DNA of 64,000 bases from Silene latifolia (Eukaryota; Streptophyta; Magnoliopsida; Caryophyllales; Caryophyllaceae), in NCBI RefSeq assembly GCF_048544455.1, contig NC_133532.1:17672948-17736947 (forward strand), written 5' to 3'. Shown here piece by piece: positions 10,449-23,000 of the stretch. The notes below the pieces were generated by a model, which was given only the letters and a program-made list of their open reading frames with translations, had not been told where the DNA came from and did not search any database. Position 1 is the first letter of the stretch. The number at the start of each line of letters is the position of its first letter. Both the position numbers and the translations under genes were made by a program.

Positions 10449-11182
10449 TTTATGTTATTTTTGGTCAAGATCATTGATATGATCTAGATTTGTCCCATTG
10501 TAGAATAAGACGTTATATTTTTTTTTGGCAATCATTTATTATGTTAGACTTGGCCCATAGTAGAATGCAAAAATTAAAAGCCCAATTAGAAGTTAATATT
10601 TTAGGCGGGAAAAAACGTAGAATTGCCTATTCATTTAGTAAATAGGGGATGAAATATGCTTACGTTACTCGATACAATTCATTTTATGAAGACTATGAGT
10701 AAGCAGAACCAAGAGAACATTTCAAAGAAAGAGAGCGTCTTTCATGGCTCCATAGGTGGTTATAGATTGATTAAGAAGAAGCTTGGAACTGTCAATCGTT
10801 ACGACACTTGGGTGGCCGGTCACAATCCTAAGAATGAAAAGTTAGAAACTCCATATGATAAGGCCATCAAAGAGAAAATTGTAAGTTTGAATAAATATGT
10901 CACTCCCACCACTGGTGGTCGGTTATATAATTGTGAGTTTAAATAAATTTAGTTGCATAATGGTTTTATGTGTATGTAGAGGATCTGTGAGAAGGAGGTA
11001 CAGGAAGGAAAATGGAAGCCCGAAGGACGCGATGACATTCTTGCTAGGGCAATCGGCAAGCAGAGTATCCAGGTCGTGTGAGAGGGGTATCGACCCATGT
11101 TGGTATACTAAGTATTTTGGGAAAAATACTCGAAAGACAATGAGTGGTGATGATAGAGTATATAAATACTGTATTTTATTCA

Positions 11183-11183
<1 letters not shown>

Positions 11184-11256
<73 letters not shown>
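11184..11256. repeat. (TA)n(GA)n microsatellite, left edge of the element chain
   Basis: (TA)n runs to about 11233, followed by (GA)n. This is where host CACTA sequence (ending TTTTATTCAGCA) meets the first of six TIR elements. Host sequence resumes after the last (TA)n at about 24288. Confidence 0.95.
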
Positions 11257-11732
11257 TGAGCATCCGGTGAGTCCAGCTTCTTAGATGAGTCCGTCCCGTG
11301 AATAAGGACCATTAGATCAACAAGATCCAAGGGCTCTCGTTCATCCACGTCGCCCCAAATATTAAGCGCGTCTAATAAAAGCTACAAACTGATTGTTATG
11401 TGTCATTATAATCAGATCTTTTTCTCTCTCTACAAACCCCTCATCTCTCTCTAGTCAGTTAAAACATTAATTCTTCAACAAGAAAAAAAACAACGAGCAT
11501 CAATTATTTTGACAGTAGATATTCAAAGTTTCTTCAATCGCCATTCTTTTCAAAAAAATCTTCCCTAATCTAGTTAATTTTCTCTAAAATCGAGCATAGA
11601 TCTACAAAAAATTAATCAAGATCTTCAAAAACATTCAGAAAACAACCGTTTCTCATCTAATGAAGAGGTATAGATCGCTCTCTAATCCGTTATTTCTTAT
11701 AAAAAAAATTGTCGCGATTTATATGTTGCTGC

Positions 11733-11866
<134 letters not shown>

Positions 11867-13832
11867 GTTGTTGATGATTATATTAATTGATTTAGGGCTA
11901 ATGTTTTGTTCGAACTGAGTAATTGATTTTTGGCAAAATATTAGGTTTAGTTTGCATCCTGGTGTTTTTGATCTTGAATTATATAACTAAATTGTCAATT
12001 AATTGTATGTTTTCCTTTTCGATTTCAGAAATTGAGAAATTAATTCTCGTTTTTGTTTTCGTAGCTATTAAATTTTGTGTTATTTCATATATATTCTACT
12101 TTTCGCCTAAAAATTAGGGTTAATAATTTGTAAAAACTGAGTAATTAATGTTCGTTTTTGTTTTGCATAGTATTGATTCTATGTATTCATAGTGTTTGTT
12201 AAAAAGTTAGAGTCGTGACAGTGTGAAATTCATAATTGGATTTGTTTTCATGAAAATTGGGGAAAAATTGTGACGATTAAATTAACTTTCGTAAAATACT
12301 CGACATCTTTTATCGTAACATTATTCTTTGTAACATCAGTAAAACTATTATTGTAACATTATTCTTTGTTACATTAATATTGCATGCTATAATGTAGTTA
12401 TTATTGAGGAATCGTCACTTACTGTTGAACTGAACTTGAAATATTATTACAACATTTTTATATTTGATATTGTGTGATTTAACCCAATTAATTAAATTTG
12501 TTCGTATAACATTGTTATTAACTCACAAGAGATGTTGATCATTAATCATGGGCCATCAGTTTTCACATATATTTTAATTATTAATGCTACAATGTTTTGT
12601 TATCTAGTTACCTTAAGATTGTATTGTTATTATGCTACATCTTTATTACTGAGTAATATTGATCCACATTAGACTATATGGCCTGTTTGAAAAAATTAGG
12701 GTTCTTGATTTGTTGAAACCGAGTAACTCGAGGATTAAATTAGCTTTAAGTAAAATACTCGACACCAATTCATCGTAATTTAATTCTGAGTAACATTATT
12801 ACTACATGATAGAATCGAACTTGATATCTTTGTTACAACATCGTATATTTGATGTTGTGTAGTTTTTCCAATTAAATTTGATGGTTTTAACATTTTCAAA
12901 AACTCACAAATGATTATCTTTGTAAAATTATTCTTGTAAATTATAACCAATGATTGACCACGCCTTTCGCATATGTTTTAGTTAGTAATGTTTGAATGTT
13001 TTGTCTTGAATGTTAGAATATTTGAAGAAGAAGGTTTGGGAAATCAAGTAAGACAAAAAAGGCCCGCAAGGAGATAGTACATACAAAAAGAAGGGAGACA
13101 CCGCCTAATCGGTCATGAAGATAGGCGTGAAGAAGGCAACGTTATTGAAGTTGAAATGCTACTTGAGACTGTTAATAACATTGTAGTCAGATTTTGATGT
13201 GTGAATATGATGTATACATCTTGTAAACATTTCACATTGCTCTTTTGTGTGGTATTACAAATCATTTAAGCATATGACTGGGTCTGCATTCACTTGATTT
13301 TTATTATTGAAATAATTAAAGTTGGAACTTTTAACATTGTTTTCGTGCTACTTTGATGAATCAATGTTGTTACAAAGAACATCATTTTACAAAGATTATC
13401 ATTGTTACTTTTTGAGTAATGACGTTACGAATCCGTTACTTTAAAATTAAAAAACGAAATAATCCCTACATTTACATTTTAGAACTACTTTATACACCGT
13501 CTTATATTGTAAACAAACTAAATTAATACTGTAACATTGTTGCCAGGTTATTTTATTGAATCACTTGTTATAGTAACATTGTTACATTAATATTGATCCG
13601 CCTTTGATAAATCAATTAATGAAACGATGATGTTACAAAGAACTTTATATTACTGATAAGAATTCGTATTACTCTGATGAATGACTGATGTTACAGTAAC
13701 ACTATTACTATAATGCGAAAGAACAAGGATTGGTTGTATCAAAAATATGAGGAACGCATACAATAAACAACATTAGACTATATGCATGGTCTGTTTGAAA
13801 AGTTGACAATACATTCTTAAAATAACAAAATA

Positions 13833-13903
13833 GGCTATATGGGATTCGAACCCATACCTTTGTACAAGCTTTGCACATTGCTCTCCCATTTGAGCTAATA
13901 GCC
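13833..13903 (-). tRNA. tRNA-like gene, anticodon position AGC, probably relic
   Basis: The minus strand folds as a 71-nt cloverleaf: acceptor GGCTAT/ATAGCC (only 6 bp), TA spacer, D stem GCTC/GAGC, anticodon stem TGTGC/GTACA, 5-nt variable region, and T arm ATGGG-TTCGAAT-CCCAT. Box A (TAGCTCAAATGGG) and box B (GGTTCGAATCC) are intact. Oddities are the short acceptor stem, A instead of U at position 33, and no G3:U70 pair, which a real alanine tRNA (AGC) would need. It is therefore more likely a tRNA relic or SINE-head remnant inside TIR element 1 than a working tRNA. Confidence 0.55.
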
Positions 13904-14986
13904 TTTAAACTAACGACTCAAACTTTCAAATGAAATGAATAACAATAAAGGTATCCTCTTCCTACAAGCTTAAACTTTACAATGATATAATAATACTCAT
14001 TATTCATACGGAGTTAAACTCTTTCATATGGCGTAGATGCAAAGATTGAACCGAAAAAACATACATCTCTAATGTTTGTCGATAATAAATGATAACATTA
14101 TAATGAAACAATTTCATCAAAGGAAGGTGCTAAATTAACATAATACAATTATAAAGATATTAGAATACAGTTTCCCTATTACTGTAATAGTGTTACAGTA
14201 ACCCTGTTACAGTAACGCTATGTGTCGAGTATTTTGCGAACGCTAATTCAATCGTCACAATTAATTACCCCAATTTTCATGAAATAAAGTCCAGGTATGA
14301 ATTTCACAATATCATAACCCTAATTTTTTGACAAACACTAAGAACACATATAATACACAGTAGATAATAACAAACAAGTCAATCTGATCTGTACTGCTTA
14401 ATGCGAATAAGAGACAAAATTACAGTGCAAAAAAAGATCGCAAAGGAATCGCATAATAATGCAATTAATTAACATCACACGACTAATAAACTGGAAGATG
14501 CGACTACAAATTGCAAGATCTGAAATCAATTGAAGATATTAACATCGCAGGACTAATAAACATAAAATCGTCAAACGAATAAAAAATCTCAAAAGTAAAG
14601 GAGTAACGAATTACATACACGATTACATATAATTAATTGAATTCAATTGGCGAGTTCATTAAATGCGCGAGCAATTCGTGTAATATCATTGAAGGTTTCT
14701 AGCAAAATCGGTTGTGGATGTTAGATTGAATTTGCGATTGTTGATTTGCGATTGTTGTTTTGCTGATGAAATTATGTGAAATCGTAAAAAGAGGAAAAAG
14801 GTGAGATAGAAGAGATCCAGGTTTAGAGAGAAACCGATTGTGAATTATGAGGAGGAGAACATGTAATTAGGTTTATATAGGTAGGTTATGATTTGTGAGG
14901 ATTAATCCCCCGGTATTGATTTGTGTTAGATCTAATGGTTGAGATTAAAATCTTTAGACTCACCCAAGATCACAGACCACTGATGC

Positions 14987-15135
<149 letters not shown>

Positions 15136-17990
15136 CGGGATCTCGTGAGTTTGGTTCTTACGGTGAGTTGTGAGTTTGCTCTTTAAAATCTCAACCATTA
15201 GATGAGAGTATATTCACGGCTGTGATTAAATTTCAAAAGAAAATAAGAGCTGCTCCTCTCTGCAAAGGACATACAAAAACTAAATTAAACAAATCCACCG
15301 TTCTAGATTCTCTTTTCTTAGCCAAAATCAATCAAAACATTATCATCAATCAAGCATACGGAACGAACGCTCGATCAAAAATTATCATCAATCAAAAAAT
15401 TCCTCTCTCGTCTATAACGATAGAATCGATTTCAGTTCGTCAAAAAATTACCATCGATCAAAGATTATCATCAATCAATAACTGTTGATGTGACTGGTGC
15501 GGGCAGATTGGTACGGCGGTGCCGTCAATGGTGAGGGCGCGCGTCCGGTGGTGCGGGGTGGTGATGAATGGTGGTGAAGATATGAAGGAGATGATCGGGA
15601 TTGGGGGATGTCGCTGCTGCTGCTGCTGGGGATGTCAAGTTTGGGCCTTGGTGGTTGTGATGTGTTGTGGCTGAGATTGATCGTATGATGGAGGAGATGA
15701 CTGAGTTCGTTGAATTCTGCAGCAAGAAGGTTGATGATGATGAGACTGGGTCGCGGGATAATAACACGAGGTGATTTTCGTGCTTAATTTTGCAGCTGAA
15801 TTCTGGGTTGCAGAATCCGGATCACAATCCGATGTCGTCATCAACAAGCTTCGCAATTTTCGTGCTTAATTTTGCAGCTGAATTCTGGGTTGCTCGGTGA
15901 TTGAACGGAGATGGTGGCCGCTCATGAAGGATGTAAATCAGAGAAGATCCTATCTCTATATGATTATATCTGCTATTTCATTCTGCACGATCAATTTCAA
16001 TTTGAAACACTTGAGCTTTTGATTCCATTACACTACGGTTTGAGAATGATGTTGCTGTGGAGTAAGGGATATGCTGCCGATCAATGCTTATTGTTTGATT
16101 GTCTAGATAATTTAATTTAATTTGATTTGATGCTATTTTCTGGCTGCAATCGTAAATTTGTTATATACTTCTCTCTGATTGATAAACTTAAGATGAAAGG
16201 AAGTCATGCAAAATTTCATTTCAGGCACGGGCTGCCAAGTGCCAGTTGATGTGCTACCTCAAGTTCGTTGCTTTTGTAGCTTTCGCTAGGTCTAGTGTTG
16301 CCTGAAGCTGTTAGGTTGGTGATTCTATAGTCAGTGGAAGAGGAATTCTGGTTTTTTTTCTTGAGAATACGCATCGCTGATCTATTCATTGACGTATAAT
16401 GCAAATGCTTGACGTTAATGACGTAAAAGATGAACTGATTCCTTATCGAATGTCTATCTTAGGCATCTGTTGTTGATTTCAAATGCTTATGCTTCTGAGA
16501 TAGTGTGTATTTTTTAGATTGTTAGTACTTATTTTGCTTTTTGTTAAGTTTTTCTTTTCACTAGTTAATCTGATGTCAATGTACATACACTGATCTCCTA
16601 TTATGGACATGTTTGATTGTCTGCCTTTTTGTCAGCTTTTTCTTTTCTCTTGTTTGTTACAATGTACGGAGTATAGAGTTTGTACAGCTTCAGCTCCGTC
16701 GCTTTCGTGTATCCGTCATCAATCGCCACCTCTACCCCGTCATCTCCGTCTTTTCCGCCAGATTAGTAGTCTTGGGGATCAGTTGCAAATGTTGGCTTGT
16801 GTGCCGGAAAATGTAATTCTCTATTAACTATAGAAATTATTCAAATGAAGGCTTGTAATTTGGGTTGTAGTCGACTCTTAATTCCTTTTATGTGTTGAAT
16901 TTTGGTTAATCAAGTGACAATAATACTACAATAACACTACAATAACACCAGAATAATACTCTAATAACACACGGATAAACTACAATAACACCACAATAAC
17001 AGCACAATAACACGGGAAAAAAAGTAAAAAAAAAAAAAAATCAAAGTAGTAAAAAAAATCAAAGTGACACCGGAATAACATCACAATAACACCAGAATAA
17101 CAATACCACCAGAATAACAGCACAATAACACATGGTAAAAAAGAGAAAAAAATCAAAGTAGTCAAAAAAAAATCAAAGTGGGACCGGAATAACATCACAA
17201 TAACACCAGAATAACAATACCACCAGAATAACAGCACAATAACACGTGATAAAAAAGAGTAAAAAAATCAAAGTAGTAAAAAAATCAAAGTGACACCGGA
17301 ATAACATCACAATAACAGCAGAATAACAATACCACCAGAATAACAGCACAATAACATGCGGTAAAAAAAGAGTAAAAAAATAAAATTAGTAAAAAAATCA
17401 AAGTGACACCGAAATAACATCACAATAACAGCAGAATAACAGTAGAATAACAGTACAATACCACGTGGTAAAAAAAGGTAAAAGAAAAAAATCAAAGTCG
17501 TAAAAAAATCAAAGTAACAGCAGATTAACATCACAATAACAGCGGAATAACAATAACAACACAATAACATGTGGTAAAAAAAAGAAAAAAATCAAAGTTG
17601 TAAAAAAAATCAAAGTAAAAAAAAACACAATAACAGCATAGTAAAAAAAAAAGAGTAAAAAAATTTCAAGTAAAAAAAATTTAGTACAAAAAGAAAAAGA
17701 AAAAAGGTAACATAATGAGAAAATTAGAGAAAAACATAAGAGAAAAAAAAATCCGAGTTGTAAAAAAAAAGCATAATAACACGAGGTAAAAAAAAAGGAG
17801 ATAAAAAAATTAAAGTAAAAAAAAAAAAAAAAAGAGTAGCACTAGAAAAAAGAGAAAATAAGTAAATGACAGTGATTTTATATGATAGGTAAGATTAGAT
17901 CTTGGTCTTTCATCTTTAATATAATCTAGTGGCTGAGATTTCCAAGCACAAACTCACAACTCACCATAAGAACCAAAACTCACAAGAACC
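15136..17990. mobile_element. Microsatellite-flanked TIR element 2
   Basis: The left arm begins GGGATCTCGTGAGTTTGGTT. The right arm, on the minus strand, begins GGTTCTTGTGAGTTTTGGTT, and the match continues through GGTGAGTTGTGAGTTTG and CTCAACCATTAGAT, about 65 bases in all. The left interior is leader-like and the right half is a minisatellite. Small ORFs near 15500-15850 and 16600-16830 have no recognisable domain. It is bounded by (GA)n on the left and a short TATATATA on the right. Confidence 0.75.
16915..17625. repeat. Minisatellite, unit about 112 bp
   Basis: Five to six tandem units, each starting about TCAAAGTGACACCGGAATAA (near 17058, 17173, 17284, 17397, 17508), made of AATAACACCAGAATAACA-type sub-repeats and an A-rich spacer (TGGTAAAAAAGAG). 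Units diverge toward the right end and dissolve into A-rich DNA up to 17870. Confidence 0.85.
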
Positions 17991-18000
17991 TATATATAAT

Positions 18001-19698
18001 TAGGATCAAATGAGTCCACCTTCTTTAGGTGAGTTCATGAGTCCTCTTCTAGACCTTTGGATCAAACAAAATGAAAGGCCAAGATTAAAACAAAATAAAA
18101 ACCTGAGATATAAAACCTAAACAAACCCTAACCACAACACACTCCCATTTTCATTTCAACTCTCTAAAAACTCTCTCTCTCCCTGTAAAAAGAGTCTCCA
18201 TCAGTCAGCACCACCGGCCATCACCGACCCGACGCCACCACCGCCCTCGTTACCACTATGACGCCGCCGCCACCACCACCATGCTTCTCATTTCTTCTTC
18301 GCCTCCTTTCGTCGCCAACCACTGCTACGCCGTTTCTTCCCCATCTCCCACGCCACCACGCCCATTCTTCCTTTTTTTGTTTTTTTCAAATCGGAGTAAG
18401 TGGTGGTTGTTGGTTGTTGTGGGATTTTTTTTTTGTTCCTTTTTCAGATCTGGCCGTGGTGGTGGTTGTGGTGACACATGGTGGGTTTTTTTTCTTAGAT
18501 TTAATTTCTTTTTTCGGGTTGTTGTTGGTGGTGGTCAGCGGTGAATCGTGGTGGATGTGGCTTTTTTTTTTTTCAGATCTGGCGGGTCAGTCGTGGGTTT
18601 GCTTTTTTATTTTTGGTTGGTGGTGGTGGTGTGCAGTGGTGAACCGTGATGGTGGGTGTCGGTTGGATGAGTGGTGGTCGTTTCTCTTTTTTTTTTCAGA
18701 ATTTTTTTTGGTGGTGGCGTGGAGGCGGTGGGGTGGTTAAGTCGTGTATGATGGCGGGTCAGTCGTGTGTGTCGGTGGTGGTTGGCGGCGGTGTGGACGA
18801 CTTATGTCTTCAATCATTAAAGTTTCACTCTCGACCATTAAAGTTTCACTCATATACCGTTAAAGTTTCACTCGTATACCGTTAAAGTTTCACTTTTAGA
18901 CGATTAAAGTTACAATCTCAAAATATGAGAAATTACAAATTTTTACATTATTACATAAATTTAAATTTTGATATTGAGAATGGACTAAAAAAACTAAAGT
19001 TTGACTAGATACCATTAAAATTTCACTAGTTTAACATTAAAATTTCATTCATAAATCAATGAAATAAAAATAATATTAGTCACAATTAAATTACTACATA
19101 ATTCAAATTTTTATATTAAAATAAAAAAATCAAAATTATACCTTTAGACATTAAAGTTACACTTGTATATCATTAAAGTTTCACTCAAAAATTAGTTAGA
19201 TTAAACATTAAGTCTCAATTATATTTTTCCATAAATTCAAATTCTTTTATTAAAAATGCTTTTAAAAAATTAAAGTTTCATTTTTAAGTATTAAAATTAC
19301 ACTCATATACCATTAAAGTTATAGTCAAAAATCAGTTAAATAAAAAAAAAATATTAGTTATAATTATATAATTTTATAATTCAAATTTTTATATAAAAAA
19401 TGGCCTAAAAAAATTAAAGTTACATTTTTAAGCATTAAAGTTTCACTCGTAAAACAGTAAAATTTTATTCAAAAATACATAAATTAAAATTTTTATTTAC
19501 AAAATAATTTTAAAAAATTAAATTTACCATCGTAAAGAAGTAAAATTTCATTCACAAATTAAAGTTTCACTTATAAAACATTAAAGTTTCATTCCAAAAA
19601 TTGTTTAGAAGTTTCAAATCTCAACCATCAATCTTAGAAGATCAATAACTTAGATTAGGACTTAGGAACTCACCAATTTAGGTGGACTCATTTGAACT

Positions 19699-19701
<3 letters not shown>
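18001..19701. mobile_element. Microsatellite-flanked TIR element 3
   Basis: The left arm begins GGATCAAATGAGTCCACCTT. The right arm, on the minus strand, begins AGTTCAAATGAGTCCACCTA, both continuing with GGTGAGTTC and AGTCCT. The left half resembles a plant gene leader (CTCTCTCTCCCTGTAAAAAG, then a CCACCACCG-rich stretch near 18230). The right half (18815-19600) is filled with ATTAAAGTTTCACTC-like repeats. It is bounded by TATATATA on the left and (TC)n(TA)n on the right. Confidence 0.75.
18810..19605. repeat. Interspersed ATTAAAGTTTCACTC motif array
   Basis: Around twenty copies of a 15-22 base motif, ATTAAAGTTTCACT or ATTAAAGTTACACT, at irregular spacing and all in the same orientation. 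Similar motifs recur in TIR element 5. Confidence 0.8.

Positions 19702-19772
<71 letters not shown>
19702..19772. repeat. (TC)n(TA)n microsatellite between elements 3 and 4
   Basis: (TC)n to about 19728, then (TA)n to about 19772. Confidence 0.97.
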
Positions 19773-19774
<2 letters not shown>

Positions 19775-20047
19775 AATGGGATCATGTGAGGATACACTAT
19801 CTTTTTGAGGATTGAGGATTTCGTTACAATATCACAGGTTGTTAAATACAATATCACATGTTATTCGATAAAATATCACACCAAAAAAACACCTGTGCAA
19901 AAAAAAAAAAATTATAATTTTTTTTTTCAAAAAAAAAAATTTTTTTTGGCAAAGGTCAAATTTTTCGTGATATTGTATTGAAGAACATGTGATATTGTAT
20001 TCACTAATCCTCAATCCTCAAATATTTAGGAGTTCTCACCGGATCCC

Positions 20048-20050
<3 letters not shown>
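19773..20050. mobile_element. Microsatellite-flanked TIR element 4 (short, MITE-like)
   Basis: The left arm begins GGGATCATGTGAGGATACAC. The right arm, on the minus strand, begins GGGATCCGGTGAGAACTCC. Both continue through TATTTGAGGATTGAGGATT-like sequence to ACAATATCAC, giving inverted repeats of about 60 bases. At 278 bp it is the smallest of the chain. Its core has TGATATTGT motifs shared with element 6. Confidence 0.85.

Positions 20051-20090
<40 letters not shown>
20051..20090. repeat. (TA)n microsatellite between elements 4 and 5
   Basis: About twenty uninterrupted TA units. Confidence 0.97.
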
Positions 20091-20093
<3 letters not shown>

Positions 20094-23000
20094 GTTCTCA
20101 TAAGTCCCTTACATCTTATGAGTCCCTAAGTCCTTATAAGGACCATAGGATGAAGGGGATGGAATTGAAGGTTGAGATTTCATCTCATTGAATGGTCACA
20201 AATGAACTTCACTAATATTTCTTCCTAATCATTCATAACTCCTTCTAATTCTATTCCCTTTTCTTTACCCACTCCCTCATCCCTCATTAATCATTCACTT
20301 TCATTCCTCTCATTTCCTCTGATTCTCTCTCAATAATAAAACCAAATAAAAAAAAACCAAAACCTAAATAAATCAAAATCTAAACAAACCAAAAAACAAA
20401 AAAAAGGACAACAACATTCATCCTTCTTCCTCCAGCCGGCAACAACCATCCCCACCTTTCTCTGCGCACCACCACCTTCCTCCCCCCCTTATCCTTCCTC
20501 TCGTTTCTCCGGCTTCCCCACAACCACAAAAGCACCGCCTTCCTCTCGTTTCTCCGGCTTCCTCCAGCCGGCAACAACATTCATCCTTCTTCTACGTCCT
20601 CTCGCGGACACCACCGTTACCATCGCTCTCTCACTCTTTCTCTCCTCCCGACGCCGAACACCACCACGCGCCTAACACCCATCGTCACTCTCTCCCTCTT
20701 TTCAGATTCTTTATTTTTTATTTTACTTTTATATTCATTCGTTTTAAATCTTGCATATTTCATATTAAATCTCGAGTATTTTTCTTCAGATCTCGAGTAT
20801 TTTAAATTTCAGATCTCGGGTTTTTTAAATTAAATATTTCGTGGTGGTTGTTGTTGGATGGTGGTGATGGCAGTGTCGTGGTGTGGCGGTGTTGTGGTGT
20901 GTCGTGGTGGTGCGTGAGGTGGCGGCTGTTGTTGTTAGGTGGTGTTGTGGCGGTGCGTGAGGTGGTAGAGGTGTGCTCGGGTCAGTATGGCAGGCGGGGA
21001 AGAAGAGAAAGCAGGTGGATGTGTGTCGTCTTTGTTTTGATTTGGTTTCGTTTTTTCAGTTGTTTTTTTGGTTATTTTTTCAGAAATTTTCAATATTTAT
21101 ATTTTCAGAATTGTGTTAATATTTGAATTTTTTTTTTACATATCTATTCACGAGTTTTTGTTAAGATAGATTTGTTAATTTATTTTATTTATATATAGTA
21201 TATAATTTGTTGATTTAAATCGGTTATACGACTAAAGTTATACAATTTACGACTAAAGTTATACTATTTACGACTAAAGTTTCACCCTTGAAAAATTAAA
21301 GTTGCATATATACTTTGTAATAAAATACTAAATTTACATAAATTCAACATAATAGATAAAATGGAGTTTTTGTTAATCTTTATGATTTTTCAAGTTTTTG
21401 TTAATTTTTATTAAACTTCAGTTGACAAATTAAGTTTTTTAAAGTTCCGTTTTTTTGTTGATTATTATTTTTTATATCTAGATGATTTTTTTTTTGTTAT
21501 TTTAGATTTGTTGATTTTTGAAGGATATATTTGTTAATTTATTTTATTTATTTATATAATTTCTTGATTTAATCTAATGTTATACAATTTACGACTAAAG
21601 TTATACTATTTAGGACTGAAGTTATACTATTTACGACTAACTTACACCCTTGAAAAATTAAAGCTATACCCTTGTCATATTAAAATTATACCCTTGTCAT
21701 ATTAAAGTTATACTATTTTCGACTAAAGTTATACGCATAAAATATAAAAGTTATAGATCTATTTTATATAACTCAATTTGTATAATTTTTTTAGTATTTG
21801 TGTGTTGGTGTTGTTGTGAGACGGTTTTTTTAATTTTTAGTAATAAATTAAATTTTTATTTTTCATTGTTAATTTTTTTTTGATGAATCATGATTTTGTT
21901 ATTTTGTTATTTCTTAGATTTACGGTTTTTTTGTTAGATTAACGGGTTTTTGTTATTATGGATTAAAGTTATTTTCGATTCTTTTTTGTTTTTGTTATTG
22001 TTGGTTTTTTTTAGTTTCTAATCTATGATAAAATTATATAAAACTAAAGTTATAAGTTTGTTGGACTAAAGTTAAAGTTCAGATGATAAAATTATATAAA
22101 ACTAAAATTATATACAATTTTGGACTAAAGTTATACAAAAAATGAATGAAGTTATACTATTATAGACTAAAGTTACACGATTTTGGACTAAAGTTATAAG
22201 TTTGTTGGACTAAAGTTATACGTTTGTTGGACTAATACGATTTTGGACTAAAGTTATATGATTTTGTACTAAAGTTACACAATTTTGGACTAAAGTTACA
22301 CTCATAAAACAAAATTGGACTAAAGTTACATTAAATTATATAAAACTCCAATTAATTTATCGAAAATGACTAAAATAATACAAAAATGGATTAAAGTTAT
22401 ACAAAATGGACTAAAGTTATACAAAAATGGACAAATATGGACTAAAGTTATACAAATAAGGACTAAAGTTATACAAAAATGGACTAAAATTATACAAATA
22501 TGTACTAAAGTTATACAAATATGGACTAAATTTATACAAACAGTACTTATATAAATTCAAATTTATAGTGTTGGTTTTTATTTGTTATTTTTTGTTGTTA
22601 TACTTATATTTTTTGTTGTTATACTTAATATTTCATTTGTCAACAAAGAGCAATGAGAAAACAAAAGTTATACTTTCATTGAAGTTACACACATTCCTAC
22701 TGGAGTTATACATTCATTGAGTAGAAGTCACTCATATCGTTACTAGAGTTATACATTCATTGAGTAGAAGTTCAACACATTCCTAATGTAGTTATACACT
22801 CATTGGGTAGAAGTTACACATATCCACGCTGGAGTTATACATTCATTGAGTAAAAGTTATACATTTCCTTACTGCAGTCCTATTGTAACTTTAGTCCATT
22901 ACGGTGTAACTTTAGTTCATAACAGTATAACTTTTGTCCATAACTGTGTAACTTTAGTCATTTTATATCATTTTTATATAAAAATGTGAAATATAAGATT

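Larger units (their letters stand above)
8914..10649 (-). mobile_element. Non-autonomous Helitron
   Basis: Read on the minus strand it begins TCCCCTATTTACTAAATGAA, with host A before it, and ends with a GC-rich hairpin (CCGCGCA, loop TTCAT, TGCGCAGG), then ATCTAAACTAG followed by host T. These are the expected Helitron signals: 5' TC, a 3' hairpin about 7 bases before CTAG, and insertion between A and T. There is no Rep/helicase coding. A second 5'-like end, TCCACTATTTACTAAAAGAA, lies at 9619, so a 0.7 kb copy (8914-9619) and an extended 1.7 kb form are both possible. The element interrupts the transposase gene. Confidence 0.65.
8246..11157 (+). pseudogene. Transposase_24-like (plant En/Spm) gene, interrupted
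   Basis: Four exons fit: 8246-8545, 8646-8858, 10692-10880 and 10980-11157, the first two and last two joined by good GT-AG introns. Exon 1 starts MGGKRKRNDGKRSNEEDSGD with an acidic, probably nuclear N-terminus. Exons 2-3 hold KAWKLKVAQNHLFEQKTGA, RQQDWYDFVAYRQSDKFK and GGYRLIKKKLGTVNRYDTW. Exon 4 holds KPEGRDDILARAIGK, then in shifted frames GRVRGVSTH and TKYFGKNTRKTMSGDD, the conserved ILxxALGxxxxxGRVRGVG...YFG block of plant Transposase_24 proteins. A Helitron (8914-10649) sits between exons 2 and 3, where the donor now reads ATAATT. Two frame changes in exon 4 make it defective. The likely role is DNA binding at the AACGGTT subterminal repeats, inferred from family. Confidence 0.7.

Noticed and set aside
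10923-11348. 141-codon minus-strand ORF
   Set aside because: Antisense shadow of the transposase exon and the (TA)n(GA)n tract.
18258-18740. 160-codon Pro/Phe/Val-rich ORF
   Set aside because: Low-complexity leader-like DNA, no domain, and codons track the T- and G-rich runs.
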